Below are positions 47,001 through 55,186 of a stretch of DNA of 64,000 bases, in pieces. The position numbers and the translations under genes were made by a program. How positions within the stretch are numbered: position 1 is the first letter of the stretch; the number at the start of each line of letters is the position of its first letter. The notes under the pieces are model-generated. The model made no database searches. It saw only the letters and a list, made by a program, of their open reading frames with translations, and had not been told where the DNA came from. Location of the stretch: positions 4,237,001 through 4,301,000 of the forward strand of contig NC_087073.1 in the NCBI RefSeq assembly GCF_026151205.1, written 5' to 3'. The stretch is from Bolinopsis microptera (taxonomy: Eukaryota > Ctenophora > Tentaculata > Lobata > Bolinopsidae).

Positions 47001-50000
47001 GATACTGAGCAGGTATTTAGAATACTTAGTATTGTATATTCGGTAAAACCTAACGCCAAACAATTTATATTAGTTCGTACCGAATATTGGGTGGCGGATA
47101 TATTCGATATTGAACCAGGTAATCACAGCATACTTAAAAAGATCCAAAGGATCGAGGGTACTACAATACCTTTATAAACCCCTCCGGGATAGAATAAGAT
47201 TCTGATAATCCCGGCTCCCGCTAAATACATTCTGATAATCCCGGCTCCCGCTGTTAGTTTTTTCCCGCTGAATAAATAACCCCGGCACAGCTTTTATAAT
47301 CCCGCCCCGCTAATTTGGCTCAACAAGATTTGTTTTGTTTTGATATTCCATGAGAATTTCAACCGCGTACTGTCACGTGTTTTGATGACGTGTATCACGT
47401 GACTAACTACTACGACGCGCATTGGTAAAAAATGTCACGTGACCTATGGCTTAACGTAAGAACTATAAATACACTCGATCTACGTATCGGTCTAATTGCA
47501 GGCGCTGGCAAAACTCCAGCACACTACATTACTTAAACTCTTACATTAATTGGACCAGTTCCAAAACTTGTCTCGACGGTTACATTTGATTTTGTCCGGT
47601 TCGGTTAATTTTGTCGAGTTTGATATAAGCCATGTATTATAGTCGTCTACTTTGATGAACTTCATGACACGATATCATTATTAGCTTTTATCGCTTGCCA
47701 GGCTTAAGTTTAACTCGACGCCCCTTATCGATATTCATATTCATTCAACGTTCTGACTGAGGAATAGTGTTTAGATATAACGCCAATTCCAAAAGTCATA
47801 GTACCTTAGTTGTATTTATTTGGAAGTCCCCAATTCCATTTCATATTTTCCATAATGATCTCATATAGCTAGAATTAAGAGTAAAATGTCAAATTTGTTG
47901 GTCCTAGCACTAACCCGGAGGGGTTTATAACACATAACACCGGCACGCTTAAGTTATATTAAAATAACCCCTCGTGCTAAAGCACGTCGGGGTTATTTTC
48001 ATAATAATCCCTCGTGCTTCGCACTCGAAATTATTATAAATTTTTCCCGCGCGTCGCGGGAAAAATTGAAATATAATCCCTGCGCATGCCGGGGTTATGT
48101 GTGTTATAAACCCCTCCGGGTTAGAATAAGATTCTGATAATCCCGGCTCCCGTTAGATACATTCTGATAATCCCGGCTCCCGCTGTTAGTTTTTTCCCGC
48201 TGAATAAATAACCCCGGCACAGCTTCTATAATCCCGCCCCGCTAATTTGGCTCAGCAAGATTTGTTTTGTTTTGATATTCCATGAGAATTTCAACCGCGC
48301 ACTGTCACGTGTTTTGATGACGTGTATCACGTGACTAACTACTACGACGCGCATTGGTAAAAAATGTCACGTGACCTATGGCTTAACGTAAGAACTATAA
48401 ATACACTTGATCTACGTATCGGTCTAACTGCAGGCGCTGGCAAAACTCCAGCACACTGCGTACATTACTTAAACTCTTACACTACTTGGACCAGTTCCAG
48501 AACTTGTCTCGACGGTTACATTTGTCCGGTTAATTTTGTCGTAGCAATTGCCCTGTTTGATATAAGCCATGTATTATAGTCGTCTACTTTGATGAACTTC
48601 ATGACACGATATCATTATTAGCTCCACCTTTTATCGCTTGCCAGGCTTAACTCGACGCCCCTGATTGATATTCATTCAACGTTCTGACTGAGGAATAATG
48701 TTTAGATATAACGCCAATTTCAAATGTCATAGTACCTTAGTTGTATTAATTTGGTAGTATAATATACTCCCCAATTCCATTTCATATTTTCCATACTGAT
48801 CTCATATAGCTAGAATTATGAAATTTGTTGGTCCTAGCACTAACCCGGAGGGGTTTATAACACATAACACCGGCACGCTTAAGTTATATTAAAATAACCC
48901 CTCGTGCTAAAGCACGTCGGGGTTATTTTCATAATAATCCCTCGTGCTTCGCACTCGAAATTATTATAAATTTTTCCCGCGCGTCGCGGGAAAAATTGAA
49001 ATATAATCCCTGCGCATGCCGGGGTTATGTGTGTTATACATGCTATCAATAGTGAATAGTCAACTATGTAATATAGTATAGTGACTTGACTGGCTGAATA
49101 AGTGTGCTTAATATTCAATGTTGGCACTCAGTGTTTACTAGAACCTGCAACGAGTGTTGTTTAAGAGATGAGCTGTACATGATATTAACCATGAAATTAA
49201 CTGAAACCAGCATGCTGGGCCGTATCAAACGTTACAATTTACAAACCACACAATGGCTTGTGCAATATAAGGAGCTGCGGGTGGATATTGCAGGATACAC
49301 ATTGTTACTGACTACTGAGTACTGTGATTAATGACTAGATTAATAACCGCCCTTGTAGTCGGTGTGTTTCATAACAACGTTATGACTCTTAAACTTCTGC
49401 CATTAAACTTAACTTTTAAGAAATAACAAATTGACCAGTGATAATTTGTGAATAGAAAAATGTGAGAAACAGAAACTAATAAAAAACGCCAGGATTACAG
49501 GACTTAAAATGGGCGTTTGCGTTGGTGACATAACATTAATTAGCTTAAAATACTACTTGTGAAATCGCTTGAGACTATTTTGTGCTTAAATTACCACATC
49601 CTTTAATATGCCAATACTATTCCTATAAGGTGATCTTGCAACAGTTTGTATAAAACGTCAATGGTTGATGTCGTTAAAACAATACGTTTAAATTTTAAAA
49701 CTCACGTGGCACTATTTTGTTCTTGACTAGGTACATCATAGTCTCCCGATGTCTGGTTTCCCTGACAACCACTTGAGTCTGAAAATGAAAGATTTTCTGC
49801 AGAGAGCTCATCACTTGCTGCTGATTGGTCACTAATAAGTGAAGTTCCATCGCCGACATCTCCCTGCAATGAAAAAGTAAATAGTATTCCAAAGATAGGG
49901 TTTGACAAGATATTTGTTTCTAAAAAACCTCATGTCAAAAAAATACCACCAATTAATCAAAACAAAATATTACACATCTGCATGAGCTTACCTGAGTTTT

Positions 50001-50913
50001 ATTTGACTTTTTGGAGAAAAATCCCTTGTTCTGTTGTAGGTGCAACATCTGAGACTCAATGTTTTCTGTCACGTCGTCTGTCTTTCTACCCTGAGCAATT
50101 TTGGGGATTACATGAACTGCTTTGTCAGTATGAACTGAGGGGGTCATCTGATGATCACCCCACAGTAAAAGAATCGAATCATAGAATTTAGAATGTCAAC
50201 AAGTGGACAAAATAACAATCAATCGAGATGAGCTGATGAGATAAACTGCTCTCGAAAATTCAGGCTTCGAAAATACACTGTTAAAAATCACTTACTTCCT
50301 CAGATCTAGAAGAATTCAGAGCATCCAAATCGTCTGTAGAAGTGTTAACACTAAAAGACTCTGATAATACTTCATCCATCGAGGAAATTGATAGTTTAGG
50401 GTTTGAGCCATCCCATCGAGTTGGGCTCCTCGCATAACTACTGAGCCTTTTGAAAAACCGTAGATCAATGGTAGAGAACTTTTTGCCTTTCATATTGGAT
50501 AACAAAGATGTAGAGCTATTCCCAATGCGAGATATGTCTTCCAATGAGCAGGAAACTGGTCTCTTACTTAGTTTTGGAGAAGTTCCGGCCAGCTTGCTGA
50601 CAAAAGAACTTGTTGATGAGCGGATTATCTGCTTATCAGTACTAGAATCACTCTGTGAAAGTTGTCTCACTGGTGCAACAGGTAGATTACGCTTAGGTGA
50701 ATTTTGCTTCATTGAATGAAATGAGCGGTGTTTCCGATCCTCATCTTCTTTCTGGATTTCCTGTTCATTTTTCTTCTGATTTTCTCTTTCTTTAAAAAGC
50801 CAACTGAGTTGAACCTCTAGTTTTGCAAGCTCTTGCTTATGATCATCGATTTGGTCTTTAGTTTCTTTGATAAGTTTTTCCAATTCTTCAGTTCCTTTCC
50901 ATGATTTATTCAT
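22469..50913 (-). CDS. BCR: BCR/ABR-type RhoGEF-RhoGAP (DH-PH-C2-RhoGAP), about 24 exons
   Basis: Exons, 5' to 3' on the minus strand: 50913-50296, 50147-49992, 49863-49706, 34199-34082, 33543-33442, 33225-33031, 32600-32490, 32297-32214, 32009-31902, 31724-31496, 31374-31265, 29782-29648, 29495-29420, 29258-29188, 26492-26429, 26220-26063, ~25971-25760, 25609-25461, 24972-24878, 24589-24446, 24297-24204, 24012-23850, 23438-23322, 22912-22469. Phases match at every junction except exon 16/17. The product is about 1,290 residues, close to vertebrate BCR, with the same order: coiled coil, Ser-rich linker, DH, PH, C2, RhoGAP. Such proteins are known to exchange and hydrolyse nucleotide on Rho/Rac-family GTPases at membranes. 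BCR rather than ABR is suggested by the N-terminal coiled coil. No PDZ-binding C-terminus is seen. Confidence 0.92.
23850..25609 (-). CDS. BCR: BCR-like exons 18-22: RhoGAP domain
   Basis: Exon 18: GQIKLTIQLLSL, then FGVPLEEL and KIPPIIHSC, the domain entry. Exon 19: RRGVMEEGIYRVNGIVGEI with the arginine finger in GIYR. Exon 20: VNVVAGVVKQFFRELPKPLF, the conserved ELP-PL helix. Exon 21: IPEPNISVIVRLIQHIK. Exon 22: IAEYQPRNKMDVNNLCLLFG, then PNVVKP with the Asn of the NKM--NL---FGP-- motif. All catalytic landmarks of an active Rho/Rac GAP are present. Exon 22 starts at 24012 after CTTCAACAG, which alone keeps phase. Its donor could also lie ~20 nt earlier at a second CAG|GTTACT. Confidence 0.92.
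25760..29258 (-). CDS. BCR: BCR-like exons 14-17: C2 domain
   Basis: Exon 14 (29258-29188) gives CTANISLSNAEVESLLERY, exon 15 KLDVDNDDETLYD, exon 16 GVLLVQVICGTECGEV, PDIYCTLEADCNGEM and GSINPIWDE, the type-II C2 hallmark with conserved NP-W-E. Exon 17 continues SIIVLISPPDD to PLAVNLQPK. The exon 16 donor GAG|GTTAGT (26063) leaves phase 0, but exon 17 needs phase 1 at every usable acceptor (25923, 25971). A weaker donor four bases on (26059, GTTGTT) restores the frame. Either that is used, a tiny exon was missed, or there is a base error. Confidence 0.75.
27153..27269 (-). CDS. Possible alternative first exon of the BCR-like gene
   Basis: An ATG at 27269 opens MSKARRNGRSASVPAISFSE ... KKRKKQ, followed by GTTGGT. 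It ends in phase 0, compatible with exon 15 (26492). This would give a short C2-RhoGAP form lacking DH and PH. There is no BCR counterpart to this peptide and the donor is weak, so it may be chance. Confidence 0.25.
29420..31724 (-). CDS. BCR: BCR-like exons 10-13: PH domain with BCR-type helical insert
   Basis: Exon 10 carries the first PH strands, ELIHKGMMAGQ, LKMRYLFLYNDVLICAR and LPKWYLPLSDILL. Exons 11-12 hold a charged helical insert (LKQLKVKIRELQRLLKEED, RSRQLKDSLNDKIEEY) at the place where BCR and ABR have their own insert. Exon 12 ends FKIISKRGK and exon 13 gives MYTMHMHGEKERDEWMRQI, the last strand and C-terminal helix with the invariant Trp. The insert is a strong family marker. 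Exon 10 could start at 31724 or 31718; both are in phase. Confidence 0.88.
30016..30185. repeat. Two hairpins in a BCR intron
   Basis: 30139-30157 and 30167-30185 form a perfect 19-bp stem (GTTACTCAATAAGTTGTTT) with a 9-nt loop. 30016-30076 is a second foldback (GTTATGGAAC ... GTTCCATAAC with inner GTGCC/GGCAC). AAAACCGGTTTT palindromes occur at about 30124 and 30673. This may be a small foldback element. Confidence 0.7.
31902..34199 (-). CDS. BCR: BCR-like exons 4-9: linker end and DH (RhoGEF) domain
   Basis: Exon 4 is Ser/Lys-rich (ends DEDSLSQ). The DH domain runs from VVVENFLNLERSYVDKLKLL (exon 5) through NTVFHHPCHLLMIHKSFL (exon 6), VNQFKVYIEYAKDFPFN (exon 7), SLPDLFHVPLRQVETYQHL (exon 8, the conserved region-3 helix, where vertebrate DH domains have L--P-QR) to the terminal helix KLEEITSVIDKIM (exon 9). 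Introns are short and all phase 0 here. The DH is clearly recognisable by pattern and position but diverged. Whether it keeps exchange activity cannot be judged. Confidence 0.85.
36641..36648 (+). promoter_or_regulatory. TATA-box-like TATAAAAA
   Basis: TATAAAAA, 70 bp before the ATG of the small ORF at 36718, on the strand opposite to the host intron. A start site about 30 bp downstream would fit. Sequence evidence only. Confidence 0.3.
36718..36981 (+). CDS. Small intronic ORF, 87 residues, unknown
   Basis: Real ATG, begins MKPQILSQNEFRLLG, ends MPY before TGA. A TATA-like box lies 70 bp upstream and AATAAA at 37230-37235. There are no repeats inside, no signal peptide and no recognised domain. 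It could be a nested antisense gene or a chance ORF. Length alone is not significant. Confidence 0.25.
   Translation: MKPQILSQNEFRLLGSNSRNKIPYPTIMTVFEDFLSKGIDYSNISRLPPTMSKISTFYAIFNRNIFISSYAILEYEEVKWRDAVMPY
37931..38018. repeat. 22-bp tandem repeat carrying CRE palindromes
   Basis: Four copies of a 22-nt unit. Three contain the full CREB/ATF palindrome TGACGTCA (37936, 37980, 38002), the second has TAACGTCA (37958). It is followed by a CTA triplet run. Regulatory use is possible but only inferred. Confidence 0.9.
38019..38058. repeat. (CTA)n microsatellite
   Basis: About 12 CTA triplets, slightly interrupted, directly after the CRE-bearing repeat. Confidence 0.9.
39195..40735. repeat. 41/56-bp minisatellite, about 37 copies
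   Basis: Four 56-bp units (starts near 39211, 39267, 39323, 39379) are followed by about 33 units of 41 bp and shorter 36-bp forms built on CTGAACTGTGGAGT and CTTGTAGCGCTGTG. No stop codon occurs on the minus strand in any frame of the unit, so frames of 546 and 429 codons run through it. Because 41 is not a multiple of three these are by-products, not a gene. HindIII-type AAGCTT variants cluster in blocks, a sign of higher-order amplification. Confidence 0.95.
40945..41668. repeat. 56-bp minisatellite, about 13 copies
   Basis: Unit of 55-56 nt with CTTGTAGCTCTGACC, GACCACAACCAACAACTTA and CCTTGTAGCACTGAC. Copies are over 95% alike by eye. It shares the core CTTGTAGC-CTG and the 56-bp period with the neighbouring array, so the two probably have a common origin. 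Confidence 0.95.
43157..43200. repeat. CT-rich microsatellite
   Basis: (CT)n with regular CG interruptions (TCTCTCGCTCTC), 44 bp, just upstream of a TATAAA at about 43209. Confidence 0.9.
43480..43728 (+). CDS. Decapeptide-repeat ORF, 82 residues, doubtful
   Basis: ATG at 43480. After MSLTWIQPYKTTV it encodes about five repeats of the decapeptide PAHLYNTNYH from a 30-bp tandem repeat and ends HLHTAA before TAA. Because 30 is a multiple of three, the repeat stays in frame. The outer, diverged copies keep the frame with mostly conservative changes (HLAHIYNSNCY). TATAAA lies 270 bp upstream. No signal peptide. It may be only an open minisatellite. Confidence 0.25.
   Translation: MSLTWIQPYKTTVTHGSHKQSTCHLAHIYNSNCYPAHLYNTNYHPAHLYNTNYHPAHLYNTNYHPAHLYNTNYHPSHLHTAA
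44131..44758. mobile_element. hAT-like MITE, 628 bp, 8-bp TSD
   Basis: Terminal inverted repeats of about 72 bp starting GGCAGTATCGAGATAGCCCG. Each contains three copies of the 14-mer GACAGTGGTCCGCA. The 8-bp duplication AAATCTAC is exact on both sides (44123-44130 and 44759-44766). Inside is a 28-bp direct repeat with core CCCCTGAATCAAGCAGGG (two copies) and no transposase. The 8-bp target duplication points to a hAT (or P) superfamily transposase acting in trans. Confidence 0.85.
44848..45098. repeat. 11-bp minisatellite (AAAACACAAGT)
   Basis: About 23 copies of AAAACACAAGT or AAAACACAGGT, one 10-nt copy at about 45000. On the minus strand all three frames stay open (FYLCFTCVLLV repeats) because 11 is not a multiple of three, so the ~110-codon frames are not genes. 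Confidence 0.95.
45430..45550. repeat. CCCGGT-rich low-complexity block
   Basis: The hexamer-like motif CCCGGTC recurs about eight times within 110 bp, with spacing too irregular for a clean array. It is GC-rich against an AT-rich background. Related CCCGGCTCCCG motifs occur in the 942-bp repeat at 47.2 and 48.1 kb. Confidence 0.7.
45711..46546. repeat. 49-bp minisatellite, about 17 copies
   Basis: Unit of 49 nt, CTTAGCCAGATAGTAATCTC plus ACTAAATCTCACGAGGCAGG plus AGACACACC. A few shortened units (about 46080-46130) and recurrent C/T and C/G variants occur. No coding role seen. Confidence 0.95.
47172..48113. repeat. 942-bp tandem duplication, copy 1
   Basis: Begins TTATAAACCCCTCCGGG. A 760-bp segment ends in the inverted copy of that motif (about 47915-47931) and is followed by a ~180-bp cluster of hairpins: AATAACCCC-CGTGC / GCACG-GGGGTTATT, CTCGTGCTTCGCACTCG and AATTTTTCCCGCG / CGCGGGAAAAATT. 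It carries three CACGTG boxes and a TATA-like site. Copy 2 follows directly with small indels. Origin unknown, possibly a foldback transposon. Confidence 0.88.
47371..47470 (+). promoter_or_regulatory. CACGTG triplet with TATA-like site
   Basis: Three TCACGTG(A) E-box palindromes at about 47372, 47397 and 47433 precede CTATAAATAC at about 47463. The same module recurs in copy 2 at about 48305-48405. It looks like a promoter cassette within the repeat. No downstream gene is recognised. Confidence 0.3.
48114..49040. repeat. 942-bp tandem duplication, copy 2
   Basis: Same order as copy 1 (CCCCTCCGGG, CCCGGCTCCCG pair, three CACGTG boxes, terminal hairpin cluster), ending GGGGTTATGTGTGTTATA. A 71-codon frame (48364-48579) is not kept in copy 1 because of indels, so it is not a conserved gene. 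Confidence 0.88.
49706..50913 (-). CDS. BCR: BCR-like exons 1-3: N-terminal coiled coil and Ser-rich linker
   Basis: The ATG at 50913-50911 starts MNKSWKGTEELEKLIKETKD. Heptad-rich residues of about 8-50 (DHKQELAKLEVQLSWLFKER) line up with the BCR oligomerisation coiled coil. The remaining ~260 residues are Ser/Thr-rich and charged (QSDSSTDKQIIRSSTSS, SMDEVLSESFSVNTS) and look disordered and phosphorylatable. Exon 1 ends GAGGAA|GTAAGT, exon 2 is 156 nt phase 0, exon 3 ends GCCAC|GTGAGT in phase 2. Exon 4 at 34199 begins with the one base needed, which supports joining across the 15.5-kb intron. Further 5' non-coding exons cannot be excluded. Confidence 0.8.
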
Positions 50914-51633
50914 TGCACTATATAGTATCAGTAATTTATCAATCATAAATATCATAATGGTGGAATGGTGTCTATGGCGAAATCCAGGGATCAATTTCCA
51001 GTTGGGGTCGATTTATTTGGATAAAAGTATGCTACTAAGCCCTGAGTCCTGTACTGTACAATTGATAGCTACATTAAAGCTATATTAAATTACTTCAAAT
51101 CGTTCACAAAGCAAGCCTTGATCAACTGCAACTTTCAACTTTCAGATACAAGTCTTCTAAGGCTTATGCTGCCAAATGGCCTGGCGATCATTACTTCGTA
51201 GTGCTGCAACAAAATTTCACACTCTGATTACAGGGTACAATTTTGAAGCAATGTAAAAATATAAGAATGCTAATCCAATGCCCTACTCTTTTGCCACTGT
51301 ACCATTCATACTACAGTAATATTACCCGGATTTATCGCGTAGTAAATCAGGCTTTGTGGTAAATTGGGCCCGGTAAATGGTAGGATTACTATACTAAGCA
51401 TAATAAAAAGATAGTATAGAATAGTACACTGATTAGTGTTTACAGTACACTACAGCATAGATGTTATGAATTGGTACCCTAAGTAAATAATTGATCTTTT
51501 GGCGGTGACTCTCCTCATTTAACACTCGATCAAGCTGAGTCAACAGAGGAGTTATTTTACACAGATGTGTAATTTCGCATAGATCCAATGGAACCCTTAG
51601 CTAACTCCCTAGACTAGTAGGTGACTATAAGTG

Positions 51634-51706
51634 ACACAGGGATTCGAACCCAGATTCTCTGCTCGAAAGGCAGACACTCTCAGCCACCTTACTAACTCGG
51701 CCTGCA
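51634..51706 (-). mobile_element. tRNA-derived SINE-like fragment
   Basis: On the minus strand, TGGCTGAGAGTGTCTGCC resembles a pol III A box, TCTGC-CTTTCGA-GCAGA makes an anticodon arm with TTC, and GGGTTCGAATCCC is a perfect B box. The acceptor arm does not pair and the T stem has a mismatch, so it is a tRNA-derived element or pseudogene, not a working tRNA. Confidence 0.5.
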
Positions 51707-51956
51707 GTAGCTTAACTTATCAGATCAAACTAGATCGAGTATATAATATAATAATATACAATATTCAGCTGAGTATAAATGCAAGTGTTAACACATTTTA
51801 GGTGTCCAAAAGAATCGTACTTATATTCAAAATCAGCATAGTGCTTTATATTTAGAGCCTAGTGCCTTAGTATGTAGTGGGGTTAGGGATATGATTGTTG
51901 TAGGAAATAAAAAGTGTTCATGAAATTAACATTACATAATATGCAGTGGTTCGGAA

Positions 51957-52065
51957 TGAAAAACAAGTAAAACTTTAATTACTGGGCCGCGCTCAGCCTG
52001 TCATTCCGCCTAATCTCTATTCGGTTGTTTATGAACATAATAGCCTAGCCTGAGGTCCCCAGGTA
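51957..52065. repeat. Direct repeat flanking a CpG-rich block (with 53718-53860)
   Basis: Shares CTGTCATTCCGCC, AATCTCTATTCGG, ATGAACATAATAG and flanking bases with 53718-53860 in the same orientation, with several indels. The pair brackets the CpG-rich foldback region at 52.1-53.6 kb. Confidence 0.7.
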
Positions 52066-52164
52066 AAACTTTAAGTGACCAAATTATAGAACAACATTAT
52101 TATTTTATTATTGCTTATAAGCACTGCCATGTTCTGATCTATGTTGACACACGCTGTAACCCCT

Positions 52165-52225
52165 TTTGAGCGCGCGCGAAGCGCGCGCGGCCGGCCGGCG
52201 TGCACGCTTCGCGTGCACGAGAGGT
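52165..52225. repeat. GC hairpin pair
   Basis: GAGCGCGCGC-GAA-GCGCGCGCGG and CGTGCACG-CTTCG-CGTGCACGAG lie back to back. Each is a strong stem with a short loop in otherwise AT-rich DNA. Confidence 0.8.
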
Positions 52226-52489
52226 ATACAACGTGTAGCAATATCTATGCTTAGTGCTATCATGTCATTAACATTGTTAAAATGATGAGTATAAATGATA
52301 AAAGATTAAAATTCAATACATTTGATTGGAGGACGTCGTCACTTCGTCCACCGCGCATATTACAATTATCATGCTTGCTCCGCTTCGAGAGCGTTGCTAG
52401 CTATGCTATGCATAGCTATGATTGGCTAAAAATTGTATAATATACGAAGACGCGCGCCGAGTTGGACTGATCGTCTACAGTCTTGGTCT

Positions 52490-53640
52490 AATTTAATTGA
52501 AGATGTCAATTCATCTCAGCTCGGCGCGGCACAGTAGTTGCTCTATCCAGAGCCCTTGCGCTTGCAGTAGCGCGCGCAGTGGCGCGAAAGCACATGGTTA
52601 GGTGAAGCACAGTAGCGCATCTCGCCGATCTTGAGAAGCCTCATTGAGTGCGCGGCGCGGCACAGTAACGCATCGCGCTACAAGGTCTATAATATTTGGA
52701 ACAAATATTTTACTTAATTGACGATGTCAATTCATGGCAGCTCGGCGCGGCACAGTAGCGCATCTCGCCGATCTAGCCAGAGAAGCCTTATTAAGTGCGC
52801 GGCGCGGCACAGTAACGCATCGCGCTACAAATATTTTACAAGTATCCCCGTGGCCGTTAACACTTAAAAGTTTGCAAAATTCATGCTATTTAATAAATTG
52901 TGTTCACCTAACCATGTGCTTTCGCGCCACTGCGGGCGCGCTTGTTTCGCAACGGGCGCGCGCCACTGCAAGCGCAAGGGCTCTGGATAGAACAATAAAT
53001 TGTGTATTGGTTATTTGGCACGCCAATCCCAATGCAAATGCCCGGCGCTCTTTTCGTGAGTGGTGAGAGGAGCGAGCGCAGCAATGTCACATTACCATGA
53101 GTCTTTGCGTACGCGTACTACGTGACAGTACGCGCTACTGCAAGCTCGCGAGGGCTCTGGTTGGAGCAATTAACAAGCAATATACTAGCAAAATAGCTTT
53201 TGTATTACTTAAATTTATCGATTTTATATTTGATTCACGATGTCAATCCTTCGCATCTCGCCGATCTGTGGTTGCGAGAAGCATTATTTGATGCGCGCGC
53301 GACCCAGTAGTGCATCGCGCTACAAATTTTATATGTATTTAATTTTTGTAAGTTTCGTTTATGACGTATAGGTCTATAATTTATAAAGTGCAATCGGCAC
53401 AACCGATTACAAACTATAATTTACTGAACTGGGCCGTGCCGCGTATTAAATAATGCGCCTCATATTTTGGGACTAGCATTGTAGACCCTATTATATATTA
53501 TATTAAACCTTATTATATTATTAGCTTGACCATTGTTAATGATTTGGCCCGGCGCGCGCTACTTCGTAGCACTTGCCATCGGGCAGAAAGCGGCGCGCGC
53601 TACTTCGAAGAAATTTAGACGAGTAACATCCGTCAAATTA
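52490..53640. repeat. CpG-rich foldback and tandem cluster
   Basis: GATGTCAATTCAT with AGCTCGGCGCGGCACAGTA recurs at about 52503 and 52723, with a looser copy at about 53238. The segment from 52537 to 52603 (CCAGAGCCCTTGCGCTTGCA) returns inverted at about 52910-52995 and partly at 53135-53165. CpG is frequent here, unlike the rest of the window. Open frames over it reflect GC content. No gene recognised. Confidence 0.75.
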
Positions 53641-54339
53641 TTAGCACCATGCCTACAAAATTGCTTGCATGATTCAAGGTCAATTTGTCATTTTATATGG
53701 GACATGAATAAAAGTAAAAGTTACTGGGCGGCGCTCAACCTGTCTGCTGTCATTCCGCCAAATCTTGAATCTCTATTCGGATTATATGACCCGGATTATA
53801 TGATTATGATGTATGAACATAAATATAATAGCCTTGGGCCCCCATGTAAAAGTCAAAGTTAAAGTACAAGTATATTGGCCTTTCATATAATTTCGGTAGC
53901 AATGAGCTATTTCCATTATTTGTCTGCTGTGGCCTGCCGATCGACTAATTGAATGTACTGTTTTCTATTTCATATTGTGCTAAAAGTATGACCGCACGCT
54001 CGACACTGACGTCTCAAAAACACAATTTGTATATTAACAAAATTGTTTGTGTCATCCACATAATTAACTAAAAGCATAGTATACCTTTGTATATATATTG
54101 TCTATCTATGTATTTCTGAATTCACCACTTTTACATCTTTTGCATCGAGAATATAATACACTTATACTTGTGACAGTCAATTTTTAATTGTTATATGACA
54201 CACACACATTACAAAATTATCATGGGATAAGGTCCTTACTCCTAATCTTCTGTTGTCACTTTGCTGTTTGTTATAACGCAGTGTTTGCTTGAGTCAGACC
54301 GTATGAACCCTTCCATTTCTGTAACCAATTTGCTGTGTA

Positions 54340-54801
54340 TCAATTGTACTTATCTAGTCCTGTAAGGAGCAACTTTTTCAGTACATTCTGAACCTCATTC
54401 AAGTTTGTCATCACCACCTTGATTGACCATATTTTGTTAGTCTCTTTAACCAGTTCTCGAGTTCCTTTGGGGCATTGCACAGTTATCCAAGTTTGTAGTA
54501 AAGTTCAAAACATATGCTGAGCAAGTCTGTCATGATCTGCACTCTCATTAGCTTCATGCACACTGTAAAGTGTAAATTATGAAGTTTTTGGATTGTTCAT
54601 CCTCTGCATTAGCTGCTTTCACTGCTTCTTCCACAACATTTAAAATAGTTTTTTACCCTGATCATTGTTCTTATTAATCACTTCTGCCCAGCTTTTTATT
54701 TCTGACTTGTTAGTATTTTCTACTAAGTCCAATCCGTCTTGTTTCATCTTTATGATTTTTTGTTGACTGTCGAGTTGCTCCATTTTCAGCTGATCAACTT
54801 T
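54340..54801 (-). pseudogene. Decayed coiled-coil ORF (LINE ORF1-like), 3' part
   Basis: The minus strand reads MEQLDSQQKIIKMKQDGLD, ENTNKSEIKSWAEVINK, then after a frameshift VVEEAVKAANAEDEQSKNF, and later HEANESADHDRLAQHM, with stops between. The charged, helical composition recalls retroelement ORF1 proteins, but the family is not certain. The frame continues across the retroposon insertion into 58105-58200 (FCEQSIPKVDQ), so it predates that insertion. Confidence 0.5.
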
Positions 54802-55026
54802 GTTTGTTTGTTTGTTTGTTTATAGAACCCGTCCCCAATCTCGTATCGGAAATTGACTAAACTCAGGTCTGAGTGTGAATACGGGTGGTACCTGCAAGAG
54901 TGTTCATTAAGCATTTAGAGTTCTGTAAAACTGCAGTTACAATTGTGCTAGAGTATTTTTAGTATATACGATTGGTATCGTATATATATCAGATATATAT
55001 CCCTACATGCTTCCAAAATTTGTAAA

Positions 55027-55186
55027 GCCGTAGTACATACATATCACACTACACCGGAGCCTACACAGTGCAATCTCCTCCAGTCGATCTGCGCCGCGTA
55101 TGTTTATATAAGCGCGCGGCGTAGACTGGAGGAAACCACACTCTGCAAGTTCGATCCAGTGCAATGTTACATGTACGTACTACGGC
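55027..55186. repeat. Nested imperfect palindrome
   Basis: The outer arms GCCGTAGTACATAC and GTACGTACTACGGC, the CAGTGCAAT-related middle and the inner arms CCTCCAGTC and GACTGGAGG (55077-55132) with a GCGCCGCG/CGCGCGGC core can fold into one long hairpin. It sits in the body of the retroposon and could be an older MITE. Confidence 0.7.

Larger units (their letters stand above)
34200..49705 (-). other. 15.5-kb repeat-filled intron of the BCR-like gene
   Basis: Lies between exon 3 (GCCAC|GTGAGT) and exon 4 (CATTCCCAG|G) and contains no exon of the gene that I can recognise. It holds six minisatellites, microsatellites, a hAT-like MITE and a 942-bp tandem duplication, described separately. All other introns of this gene are below about 3 kb. 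34.3-36.6 kb and 41.7-43.1 kb show nothing recognisable. Confidence 0.75.

Noticed and set aside
51634-51706. Functional tRNA-Glu on the minus strand
   Set aside because: B box and anticodon arm are good, but the acceptor stem does not pair and the T stem has a mismatch, so it is kept only as a SINE-like fragment.
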